Origin: Streptomyces sp. NBC_00572 | Lineage (GTDB): Bacteria; Actinomycetota; Actinomycetes; Streptomycetales; Streptomycetaceae | Assembly (NCBI RefSeq): GCF_026341815.1 | Contig: NZ_JAPENX010000001.1 | Location: forward strand, 6,014,001-6,078,000 | Length of the DNA: 64,000 nucleotides | Direction of reading: 5' to 3' | Part shown: positions 16,660-24,318 of the stretch, one piece after another | Position numbering within the stretch: position 1 is the stretch's first letter | Layout: every line of letters starts with the position of its first letter | Position numbers and translations under genes: made by a program | Notes under the pieces: generated by a model | Told to the model about the DNA's origin: nothing | The model's input: the letters and a program-made list of their open reading frames with translations, nothing else | Databases searched by the model: none

Positions 16660-18243
16660 TCAGCGGTGCGCCAGCCAGCCGGCCGCGGGCAGCAGCTTGC
16701 TGTCGTAGTCGAACAGGGCCTGGTTCTCCCAGCCGTTGCCCGACGAGGAGTCGGCCGGGTCCCAGCCGTTGCCCGTGACGGCGGTCCAGGCGGGCTCCCA
16801 GTAGACGACGCCGAGGCCGCGGCCGTTCGGCACCGCCTCGACGACGTTCATGACGTCCCGCAGCCAGGCCGACTGGCCGGCGCTGCTCGCCGGGTAGCCG
16901 GTTACCAGCTCGCTCGACAGGTCGATGATGTTCTCGTGGGCGTCCTCGCTGTCGAGGCGGAAGGGGTACGCGGTCTCGGCGACCATGACCTTCTTGCCGT
17001 AACGGGCGGAGATGTCGTCGAGGTTGGCCTGGAGCGAGGACAGGGCGCCGTGCCAGTAGCCGTAGAACGAGAGCGCGATGACGTCGTAACTCACGCCTTG
17101 CGCCGCCGCGTTGTCGAACCAGGTGCGGTAGAGGGTGTTGTCACCGCCGTTGGCGAGGTGCAGGGCGATCTGGGTGCTGGACGAGACCGCCTTGGCTGCG
17201 GAGATACCGGAGTTGAGCAGACCGGCGAGCTGGGACCAGTTGCTCGTCGAGCCCTCGGGCCAGAGCATGCCGGTGTTGATCTCGTTGCCGATCTGCACCA
17301 TGTCGGCGGTGGTGCCCTGCGCCTTCAGGGCGTTGAGGACGTCGTACGTGTGGTTGTAGACGTCCGTCTTCAGCTGCGTGTACGAGTGTCCCTGCCAGGC
17401 GGCGGGCTTGGTCTGGGCGCCCGGGTCGGCCCAGATGTCGGAGTAGTGGAAGTCCACGAGGAGCTTCATGCCCTGCGCCTTGATCTTCTGGGCGGTGGCG
17501 AGGACACGGGCCTTGTTGTTGTAGCCGTCGGCCGGGTTCACCCACACCTTGAGGCGGCCGTAGTTCGCGCCCGCGTTCTTGAGCAGGGTGACCGCGTCAC
17601 CGGTGGTGCCGGAGCTCGACTTGTAGGTCCCGCCGAGGTCCTCGCTCTTCTTGAGCGCGGAGAGGTCGACGCCCTTGACCGAGAGTCCGGTCGTGCCGGA
17701 GGTGAACGTCAGGTCGTCGACGTTGAGCCAGTTCCCGGCGTTGGCGTCGGAGTTGATGCTGATCGTGCAGGTGCCTCCCGTCACCGTGATCGGGGTGACG
17801 ATCCGTATCCAGGAGCTGGAGGTGACCGGTAGGTCGGTGCGCTGCTCCGCGGACCCACAGTTGCGCAGGGCCAGATAGGCGGAGTTCTGCCCGCCGCCCG
17901 AACGCACCCAGGCGCTCAGCGTGTACGTGCCGTTGGCGAGCCCGGAGAGGTACTGGTACGTCTCCACCTTGTACGCGGACGCCGACCAGTGGCTGAGGCG
18001 GTAACTGCCGCCGTGCCCCCCGGCTTCGGTGAACGAGGCGGCGTTCTGGCCGGCGGCCGAGTAGGTCGACCAGCCGGCCGGGGTGGCGGTCCCGGCGGCG
18101 TCGCTCTCGAACCCGGCGTTGGTGAGGGTGGCGGCGGCCTCGGCCCGCTGGGTGGCGGGCAGGGGAGCCAGGAGCAGGGCGCCGAGCGCGGCGGTGACGG
18201 CCGCGGCGCGCAGACGGAAGCGGCTTCTGAGGGTGGGGTGCAT
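16660..18243 (-). CDS. Secreted GH53 endo-beta-1,4-galactanase with CBM-like domain
   Basis: Extracellular arabinogalactan endo-beta-1,4-galactanase, 527 aa. Layout: signal peptide about 1-37 (basic start, LGALLLAPLPA core, AEAA cleavage region), a carbohydrate-binding-like beta-sandwich about 38-185 (NAGFESDAAGTATPAGW to NVDDLTF), then the GH53 barrel. Catalytic Glu residues are in QIGNEINTG (about residue 319) and VAETAYPF (about 421). Further GH53 landmarks are KVWVNPADGYN and DFHYSDIWADPG. It would cut galactan side chains of pectin outside the cell, feeding the importer and beta-galactosidases encoded around it. Confidence 0.94.
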   Translation of the reverse strand: MHPTLRSRFRLRAAAVTAALGALLLAPLPATQRAEAAATLTNAGFESDAAGTATPAGWSTYSAAGQNAASFTEAGGHGGSYRLSHWSASAYKVETYQYLSGLANGTYTLSAWVRSGGGQNSAYLALRNCGSAEQRTDLPVTSSSWIRIVTPITVTGGTCTISINSDANAGNWLNVDDLTFTSGTTGLSVKGVDLSALKKSEDLGGTYKSSSGTTGDAVTLLKNAGANYGRLKVWVNPADGYNNKARVLATAQKIKAQGMKLLVDFHYSDIWADPGAQTKPAAWQGHSYTQLKTDVYNHTYDVLNALKAQGTTADMVQIGNEINTGMLWPEGSTSNWSQLAGLLNSGISAAKAVSSSTQIALHLANGGDNTLYRTWFDNAAAQGVSYDVIALSFYGYWHGALSSLQANLDDISARYGKKVMVAETAYPFRLDSEDAHENIIDLSSELVTGYPASSAGQSAWLRDVMNVVEAVPNGRGLGVVYWEPAWTAVTGNGWDPADSSSGNGWENQALFDYDSKLLPAAGWLAHR

Positions 18244-18291
18244 CGTCGAGTCCCTTCGACGGTGGCGGACAGGAGTGTGGTGCGTTTCCCA

Positions 18292-18350
18292 ACGTGTGGT
18301 GCGGGTGGTGCGGGTGGTGCGGGTGGTGCGGCCCGTGCCGGGGGCACGGG
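18292..18350. repeat. 9-bp tandem repeat followed by a hairpin
   Basis: About 3.5 copies of a 9-base unit GCGGGTGGT, then a perfect 8-bp stem CCCGTGCC-GGG-GGCACGGG at 18332-18350. It sits in the 200-base gap between the minus-strand GH42 stop and GH53 start side by side, 50-110 bases upstream of the galactanase ATG. It could be a terminator or leader structure. I recognise no operator here. Confidence 0.55.
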
Positions 18351-18443
18351 GGTACGGCTCACCCGGGGGCGGCGCAGCGGGTACTGCCGCTCCCGGGGAG
18401 ATCGGGGGCCCGCCCCGCGGAACACGGGGGCGGGTAGGGGGGC

Positions 18444-20465
18444 TCAGGCGTCGAGGCGTACGACCCTGACGGCCCCGGCCGGAACCGCGAGCTTGCCGGT
18501 CATGTGGGCACCGCCGAGCAGCTCCGTCCCGGCGCCTTCCAGCGGCACCTCGACGTCCTCCCCGGAGTGGTTCAGGGCGAAGACGTATTCCCCGCCCTCC
18601 CCGGCCCGCCGCACGACCTCCACGTCACGCGGCAGTCCGGCCCTTGCCGGGACCCCCGCGTCCTCGGACGCGGCGGCGACGATCGCGTCGAGCGACGTCG
18701 CGTCGAGCCGGGTGGAGACGTACCAGGCCGTGCCCTGCCCGAGCCGGTGCCGCGTCACCGCGGGGCCGCCGGCGGCCGGCCCGTCGGCGTACGTCCACAC
18801 GGTCTCGGCGCCGCGCGGCCGGACGAACTCCGTCCACACGTCGCCGGTGAGCGAGGCGCCGTCGGGTCCGGTGATCCGCACGCGCTCGTCGTCCAGGAGC
18901 GGTGACCACTCCTCCACGGTGAGGCCGAGCACGTCCCGCAGCGCACCCGGGTAGGCGCCGGGGTGCACGGCGTCGTGCTCGTCGACGATCCCGGAGAAGT
19001 ACGAGACGACGAGCGTGCCGCCGTTCTCGACGTACTCGCGGAGGTTCTGTCCGGCGGCCTCGGTCATGAGGTAGAGCGCGGGGACGACGACCAGCGGGTA
19101 GGCCGAGAGGTCGGCCTCGGGGTGGGCGAAGTCGACGGTGAGGTGCCGGTCGTAGAGGGTCTCGTAGAAGCTGTCGGCGCGCTCACGGGCCTCGTGGGCC
19201 TCGTTCGGCCGCCACTCCAGGTTCTGCGCCCACCAGGAGTGCCAGTCCCAGAGCACGGCCACGTCCGGGACGGTCCGGGTGCCGCGTACCTCCTCCAGGG
19301 CCTCCAGGTCGGAGCCGAGGGCGACGACCTCGCGCCAGATCCGGGTGTCGCTGCCGCCGTGCGGGACCATCGCGGAGTGGAACTTCTCGGCGCCGCGCCG
19401 GGACTGGCGCCACTGGAAGAACATGGCGCCCTCGGAGCCGCGCGCCACGTGGGCGAGCGAGTTGCGGGCCATCTCGCCGGGGCGCTTGGCCGGGTTGCGG
19501 GCCTGCCAGTTCACCCCGGACGTGGAGTGCTCCAGGAGCAGCCAGGGGGCGCCCCCCGCCACGGAGCGGGTGAGGTCGGCGGCCATGGCCAGGTTGACGT
19601 GGGTGCGGCGGCCGTCGGTCATCAGATAGTGGTCGTTGGTGACGAGGTCGACCTCGCGGCCCCAGGCCCAGTAGTCGATCGAGTCGCACTGGCTGAGCGC
19701 GGTCATGAAGTTGGTGGTGACGGGGATGCCCGGCGCGAGTTCGTGGAGGATGTCCCGTTCCGTCCGGAAGTTCTCTCGGATGGTGGCGTCGGCGAAGCGC
19801 CGGTAGTCGAGCTGCTGGGCCGGGTTTCCGACGGTGGGGGTGACGCGGGGCGGGTCGATCTCCTCGTACGAGCCGTAGCGCTGGCCCCAGAAGGCGGTGC
19901 CCCAGGCCTCGTTCACGGCGTCGACCGAGCCGTACGTCTCGTGCAGCCAGCGGCGGAAGTGGGCGGCGCAGCTGTCGCAGTAGCAGGCGCTGACGGGTAC
20001 GCCGTACTCGTTGTGGACGTGCCAGAGCGCGAGCGCCGGGTGGCTGCCGTAGCGGCGGGCCAGCTCGGTGGTGATGCCTGCGGCGGCCGCGCGATAGGCG
20101 GCGGAACTGTGGCAGATCGCCCCGCGTGAGCCGTAGGAGAAGCGCACGCCCTCGGCGGTGACGGGCAGGGCCTCCGGGTGGGCGCGGTAGAACCAGGCGG
20201 GCGGTGCCACCGTCGGTGTCCCCAGGTCGACCCGGACGCCGTGCTCGTGGAGCAGGTCGAGGAGCCGGTCGAGCCAGCCGAAGTCGTACCGGCCCGGCTC
20301 CGGTTCGAGGAGGGCCCAGGAGAAGATCCCGACGCTCACCATGGTGACGCCGGCCTCCCGCATGAGCCGGACGTCCTCCTGCCAGACGCTTTCCGGCCAC
20401 TGTTCGGGGTTGTAGTCCCCGCCGAACGCGAGCCGGTGCAGGCCCTTGGGAGTGGTCTGCGGCAT
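18444..20465 (-). CDS. GH42 beta-galactosidase (zinc-site type)
   Basis: Cytoplasmic beta-galactosidase, 673 aa from the ATG at 20465 (AGGAGA seven bases upstream). Family start FGGDYNPEQWPESVWQED, acid/base E153 in HVHNEYG, nucleophile E312 in LLLEHSTSG. C118, C161, C163 and C166 (AICHSS and ACYCDSC) match the structural zinc site known in Thermus GH42. The C-terminal part holds the trimerisation and beta-sandwich domains. Divergent from the sugar-binding-protein gene; the shared 209-base region carries two operator-like repeats. Role: hydrolysis of imported beta-galacto-oligosaccharides from galactan. Confidence 0.95.
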   Translation of the reverse strand: MPQTTPKGLHRLAFGGDYNPEQWPESVWQEDVRLMREAGVTMVSVGIFSWALLEPEPGRYDFGWLDRLLDLLHEHGVRVDLGTPTVAPPAWFYRAHPEALPVTAEGVRFSYGSRGAICHSSAAYRAAAAGITTELARRYGSHPALALWHVHNEYGVPVSACYCDSCAAHFRRWLHETYGSVDAVNEAWGTAFWGQRYGSYEEIDPPRVTPTVGNPAQQLDYRRFADATIRENFRTERDILHELAPGIPVTTNFMTALSQCDSIDYWAWGREVDLVTNDHYLMTDGRRTHVNLAMAADLTRSVAGGAPWLLLEHSTSGVNWQARNPAKRPGEMARNSLAHVARGSEGAMFFQWRQSRRGAEKFHSAMVPHGGSDTRIWREVVALGSDLEALEEVRGTRTVPDVAVLWDWHSWWAQNLEWRPNEAHEARERADSFYETLYDRHLTVDFAHPEADLSAYPLVVVPALYLMTEAAGQNLREYVENGGTLVVSYFSGIVDEHDAVHPGAYPGALRDVLGLTVEEWSPLLDDERVRITGPDGASLTGDVWTEFVRPRGAETVWTYADGPAAGGPAVTRHRLGQGTAWYVSTRLDATSLDAIVAAASEDAGVPARAGLPRDVEVVRRAGEGGEYVFALNHSGEDVEVPLEGAGTELLGGAHMTGKLAVPAGAVRVVRLDA

Positions 20466-20507
20466 GAGTCTCTCCTGAAACCTCGAACGATGAAAGCTGC
20501 GGAGCCT

Positions 20508-20611
20508 TGTGAACGTGCACACAGTCGATCTCGATGTGGCAACGCAACATAACCGCACACGAACAACCATTGACAAGTGTCCGGAACATTTCTCTACTGT
20601 GAACGCTCACA
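20508..20611. promoter_or_regulatory. Divergent promoter with two LacI-type operators
   Basis: Two near-identical imperfect palindromes, TGTGAACGTGCACA (20508-20521) and TGTGAACGCTCACA (20598-20611), share 12 of 14 bases. For the importer side, TTGACA (20570-20575) and TCTACT (20593-20598) are spaced 17 bases, and the second operator begins inside the -10 box. The first operator lies in the leader/promoter of the beta-galactosidase gene. The expected binder is the LacI regulator encoded at the end of the importer operon (25259-26284). Confidence 0.7.
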
Positions 20612-20674
20612 GATGCATGACCGGCCTTCCCGCTCTGGGGAGAGGCCCCTTTTTCGGTCAGGGAGAAGCACCCC

Positions 20675-21988
20675 ATGCCTCACATCACGCGCCGCAGCCT
20701 CGCCGCCGCCACCGCCGTCCTCCTCGGCGCCACCGCGCTCACCGCCTGTGGATCCTCCGACTCCGGCGACGACTCGGCGGCGTCCGGCCCCGTCTCGCTG
20801 ACCTACTGGGCCTGGGCGCCCGGTATGGACAAGGTCGTGGCCCTCTGGAACGCCGAGCACCCCGACATCAAGGTCACGGTGCAGAAGCAGGCCTCCGGCG
20901 ACGACCTGGTCACCAAGATCATCACTGCCGCCAAGGCGCACAAGGCTCCCGACCTCGTCCAGGCCGAGTACCAGGCCCTGCCGACCCTGGTCTCGAACGA
21001 CGCCCTCGCGGACATCGCCACCGACGTCACGGGCGTCAAGGACAAGTTCGCCCCCGGCATCTGGCAGCAGACCACTCTCGGCAGCGACGAGGCCGTCTAC
21101 GCCCTGCCGCAGGACTCCGGGCCGCTGATGTTCTTCTACCGCCAGGACCTCTTCGAGAAGTACGGCCTCTCCGTCCCCAGTACCTGGGAGGAGTTCGCCG
21201 CCACCGCCCGCGACCTGAAGAAGAAGGCCCCGAAGCAGTCGCTCACCACCTTCTCCGCCAACGACTCCGGCCTCTTCGCGGGACTCGCCCAGCAGGCCGG
21301 CGCCAAGTGGTGGACCTTCGAGGGCGACACCTGGAAGGTCGGCATCGACGACGCCGCCACCAAGAAGGTCTCCGACTTCTGGGGCGGCCTGGTCGCCGAG
21401 GGCGCCATCGACAACCAGCCGATGTACACCCCCTCCTGGAACAAGGCCATGAACACCGGCGAGCAGCTCGCCTGGGTCTCCGCCGTCTGGGCCCCCGGCA
21501 CCCTGACCACCGCCGCCCCCGACACCAAGGGCAAGTGGGCCATGGCCCCGCTCCCGCAGTGGACCAAGGGCGGCTCCTCCACCGGCAGCTGGGGCGGCTC
21601 CTCCACCGCCGTCACCACCGACTCCCAGCACAAGACGGCCGCCGCGCAGTTCGCCACCTGGCTGAACACCGACCCGGTCGCCCTCAGCGCCCTCGTCAAG
21701 GAGAGCGGCATCTACCCGGCCGCCACCGCCGCCCAGACCAGCGGTGCCCTGGCCAAGGCCCCCGACTACTTCGCCAACCAGCCCGACTTCTACACCCGCG
21801 CCGCCGAGATAGCGAAGACCACCGCGCCGGCCGCCTGGGGCCCCAACGTGAACGTCGCCTACACCGCCTTCAAGGACGAGTTCGGCAAGGCCGCCAAGGC
21901 CAAGTCCGGCTTCGACACCGCCCTGTCCGCCGTCCAGTCCGCCACCGTCGCGGACCTGAGCAAGCAGGGCTTCGAGGTCGCCAATTGA
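20675..21988 (+). CDS. Sugar ABC transporter substrate-binding lipoprotein
   Basis: 437-aa extracellular solute-binding protein of the MalE/CUT1 type. Lipoprotein signal: twin-arginine-like RRSLAAATAVLLGATALTAC with the lipidated cysteine at C25. Mature fold: LTYWAWAPGMDKVVALWNAEHPDIKV, later SGPLMFFYRQDLFEKYGL. It would capture galacto-oligosaccharides released by the galactanase and deliver them to the two permeases. The usual partner ATPase is not encoded here; Streptomyces importers of this type share MsiK. A TnpB element is inserted exactly at the stop codon, so the present C-terminus ends VAN and was probably VAK. Confidence 0.93.
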   Translation: MPHITRRSLAAATAVLLGATALTACGSSDSGDDSAASGPVSLTYWAWAPGMDKVVALWNAEHPDIKVTVQKQASGDDLVTKIITAAKAHKAPDLVQAEYQALPTLVSNDALADIATDVTGVKDKFAPGIWQQTTLGSDEAVYALPQDSGPLMFFYRQDLFEKYGLSVPSTWEEFAATARDLKKKAPKQSLTTFSANDSGLFAGLAQQAGAKWWTFEGDTWKVGIDDAATKKVSDFWGGLVAEGAIDNQPMYTPSWNKAMNTGEQLAWVSAVWAPGTLTTAAPDTKGKWAMAPLPQWTKGGSSTGSWGGSSTAVTTDSQHKTAAAQFATWLNTDPVALSALVKESGIYPAATAAQTSGALAKAPDYFANQPDFYTRAAEIAKTTAPAAWGPNVNVAYTAFKDEFGKAAKAKSGFDTALSAVQSATVADLSKQGFEVAN

Positions 21989-23241
21989 CTCCTCCCCCTC
22001 GTGAACGAAGGGGATTCCTGACTCACTCCGCCTGGCACCTCACAGGTGGCAGGTCTTACAAGATCGGCACCAGCCGGGTTGAGACCAGCCCGGACGAGCA
22101 TCACGCGTGCGGAGTTCTTGTCCCTGGGGGACACCACTCCGCACGCCGTGCACGTGAAGGTTCTCTCGGAAAGGGGAAGTGCGTGCTTGGCTCTCGCTCC
22201 GCACCGCGCGCACTCCATGGTGGTGTGCGCAGGATGGATCAGACAGATCGTGCGGCCGTGCTTGCGTGCCATCTCGACCAAGGCGGTCCTGGTGGCGGTG
22301 ATCGCGGCGTCGGCGGCCTTGCGCGCCAGGGTGGACTTGGCGAGGAACCTCGGCCGGAAGTCCTCCACCGCGAGGACGTCATGATCACGGACGACCCGCT
22401 TTGCCCACTTGCGGGCCGTGTCCTGCCGCTGCCGAGCGACCTTCTTGTGGGTCTTCGCCGCTGCTTTACGGGCTCTGCGGTACCCGGCCGTGTCAGGACG
22501 GTTCTCAGGTGTCGCACGCCTGGCCATCATCCGCTGATAGCGGGTCAACCTCTGCGCCGCCGTGCGGCCGTGCTCGGGGTGGGGCAGGTCGTGGGCATCG
22601 CTGGTGGTCGTCGCGGTTTCGCGTACGCCCCAGTCGATGCCGATGACCCGGCCGGTGGTGGGCAGTGGCTCGGGCCGGACGGTCACGACGAACGAGGCAT
22701 ACCAGTGGCCGAGGCTGTCGCGGTACACCCGTACCGACGTGGGGACGACCGGAAGTGGACGCGACCACACGACCGTCAGGACGCTGCCGCCGGCCAGGTG
22801 CAGACGGCCGTCCTTGAGACGGAAGCCCCGCACCGTGTAGTTGAGCGACGGCAGTGCCTCGCGCTTCCGCTTCGTGCGAGGCATCCCTGCCCGCTGCCGG
22901 ACCGGCAGCCGTGCCGTGACATCCTTCAGCGCCTTGACGCGGGACTTCGCGAAGTCCCGGATGGTTTGCTGCTGAGGGACGGAGGAACCCTCCCTCAGCC
23001 AGGCCATCGACCGGCGAGCGTCCGTCAGCAGCTTGTCCAGCTGTGCCGGACCACATGTGATCTTCTCGGCGACCGTCTGGTTGAAGGCGTGGACCTTGCG
23101 GGCCATCGCCACGCACTCGTTCCACACCCAGCGACACCGCGCCCATTCACCCTCCAGGGCCGCATACGCGGTGGACGACACGCGCAGCCGGTACGTGTAC
23201 CGGGCGTGCCCGGCCCCGTCCGCCCCCACCGCTGTCGTCAT
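21859..23241 (-). CDS. tnpB: TnpB RNA-guided endonuclease of IS605-type element
   Basis: 460-aa TnpB. Ordered landmarks: helix-turn-helix/wedge N-terminus (WVWNECVAMARKV), RuvC-I with D203 in VIGIDWGV, RuvC-II with E293 in AVEDFRP, zinc ribbon C344-C347-C364-C367 (CARCG, CTACG) and RuvC-III with D374 in SPRDKNSARVML. The catalytic triad is complete, so the nuclease looks active. No stop codon occurs before the element's right end. The frame crosses the terminal hairpin (QESPSFTRGRSQ) and ends about 40 codons into the antisense of the binding-protein gene. TnpB cuts DNA next to a TAM using an omega-RNA from the element's 3' end and favours retention of the element at its site. Confidence 0.88.
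   Translation of the reverse strand: MTTAVGADGAGHARYTYRLRVSSTAYAALEGEWARCRWVWNECVAMARKVHAFNQTVAEKITCGPAQLDKLLTDARRSMAWLREGSSVPQQQTIRDFAKSRVKALKDVTARLPVRQRAGMPRTKRKREALPSLNYTVRGFRLKDGRLHLAGGSVLTVVWSRPLPVVPTSVRVYRDSLGHWYASFVVTVRPEPLPTTGRVIGIDWGVRETATTTSDAHDLPHPEHGRTAAQRLTRYQRMMARRATPENRPDTAGYRRARKAAAKTHKKVARQRQDTARKWAKRVVRDHDVLAVEDFRPRFLAKSTLARKAADAAITATRTALVEMARKHGRTICLIHPAHTTMECARCGARAKHALPLSERTFTCTACGVVSPRDKNSARVMLVRAGLNPAGADLVRPATCEVPGGVSQESPSFTRGRSQLATSKPCLLRSATVADWTADRAVSKPDLALAALPNSSLKAV
21969..22100 (-). ncRNA. Predicted omega-RNA (reRNA) 3' part and guide
   Basis: In this family the guide RNA overlaps the tnpB 3' end and runs through the right end into flanking DNA. On the minus strand the last structured part is the imperfect stem CCCCTTCG-TTCA-CGAGGGGG near 21991-22014, then TCAA. 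The first 16 bases beyond (21969-21984, minus strand TTGGCGACCTCGAAGC) would be the guide. The 5' limit is not determinable from sequence; I give only the distal region. Confidence 0.5.
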
Positions 23242-23354
23242 GCGGATCAACCTAACGGCCACCACTGACAACACAGGAAAGAACAGGTCACCACAGATGC
23301 GCAGCAGAATCCGCCGCTTCGCGGCGCCGCCCCGAGGAGCCGTTCCTCCTCGGC
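21985..23354 (-). mobile_element. TnpB-only IS605-type element (IS1341 group)
   Basis: An element of about 1.37 kb with no tnpA, in the opposite orientation to the importer operon. The left end, near 23354, has a perfect 8-bp hairpin CCGAGGAG-N6-CTCCTCGG (23332-23353), directly preceded on the minus strand by TTCAT (23355-23359), the likely target/TAM. The right end, near 21985, finishes with a hairpin and TCAA. Joining the flanks restores GCC AAA TGA, an intact end of the binding-protein gene, so the boundaries are probably right to a few bases. It would need TnpA in trans to move. Confidence 0.75.
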
Positions 23355-23385
23355 ATGAAGGCCGAAGCCTCCCGGGAGAAGTCCG

Positions 23386-24318
23386 GTGACGCAGCCCCCC
23401 AAGGGCGCGCGCCGGTCGTACGGGGTCAAGGCGGCCCCGTACGGCTTCCTCCTCCCCGCCGCCCTCCTCTTCGCCCTCTTCTTCGCCCTGCCCATCGGCT
23501 ACGCCCTGTGGCTCAGCTTCCACAAGGTCCAGATCAAGGGCCTCGGCCTCGGCAAGGGCGCCAAGTCCGAGGTCTGGGCCGGCCTGGAGAACTACACCTC
23601 CGCGCTCACCGACTCCGAACTCGCCGCCAGCGCCCTGCGCGTCCTGGGCTACGGCGCCATCGTCGTCCCCGTGATGCTCGGCCTCGCCCTCTTCTTCGCG
23701 CTCCTGCTCGACTCCGAGCGCGTCCGGGCCCGCTCCTTCGCCCGGCTCGCGATCTTCCTGCCGTACGCCGTCCCCGGTGTCATCGCGGCCGTCCTCTGGG
23801 GCTTCCTCTACCTCCCGGACGTCAGCCCCTTCCACTTCGTCCTCGACAAGCTCGGCCTCCCGCAGCCCGACCTCATGGACGGCGGACCGCTCTACCTGGC
23901 GATGTCGAACATCGCGATCTGGGGCGGCACCGGCTTCAACATGATCGTCATCTACACCGCGCTGCGCTCGCTGCCCGTCGAGGTGTACGAGGCGGCCAAG
24001 CTCGACGGCTGCTCGGAGCTCCAGATCGCCTTGCGCATCAAGATCCCGATGGTGGTGCCCTCCCTGGTGCTCACCTTCTTCTTCTCGATCATCGCCACCC
24101 TCCAGGTCTTCAACGAGCCCATGACGCTCAAGCCGCTCACCAACGGCATCCCCTCCACCTGGAGCCCCCTCATGAAGGTCTACAGCGACGCGTTCACCGG
24201 CGGGAACATCTACGCCGCCTCGGCCACCGCCGTGGTCCTCGCCCTCGCCACCTTCGTGCTCTCCTTCGCCCTGCTCAGAATCTCCAACCGCCGCACCACG
24301 CAAGGAGCCAGCCGATGA
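23386..24318 (+). CDS. Sugar ABC transporter permease, MalF type
   Basis: 310-aa inner-membrane permease with six predicted membrane segments (first: FLLPAALLFALFFALPIGYALWL) and the EAA loop EVYEAAKLDGCSELQIALRI that docks the ATPase. GTG start with GGGAGAA six bases upstream. It is now separated from its binding-protein gene by the inserted TnpB element; in the reconstructed uninterrupted operon the gap would be about 30 bases. Expression therefore depends on transcription through the element or a new promoter. Stop overlaps the next ATG (ATGA). Confidence 0.93.
   Translation: MTQPPKGARRSYGVKAAPYGFLLPAALLFALFFALPIGYALWLSFHKVQIKGLGLGKGAKSEVWAGLENYTSALTDSELAASALRVLGYGAIVVPVMLGLALFFALLLDSERVRARSFARLAIFLPYAVPGVIAAVLWGFLYLPDVSPFHFVLDKLGLPQPDLMDGGPLYLAMSNIAIWGGTGFNMIVIYTALRSLPVEVYEAAKLDGCSELQIALRIKIPMVVPSLVLTFFFSIIATLQVFNEPMTLKPLTNGIPSTWSPLMKVYSDAFTGGNIYAASATAVVLALATFVLSFALLRISNRRTTQGASR

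Noticed and set aside
18297..18331. CRISPR-like array from the 9-bp tandem repeats
   Set aside because: The repeat unit is short, contiguous and without spacers; no cas gene in the window.
21985..23354. Complete IS605 element with tnpA
   Set aside because: No HUH-type TnpA frame (Y1 transposase motif) on either strand within or beside the element.
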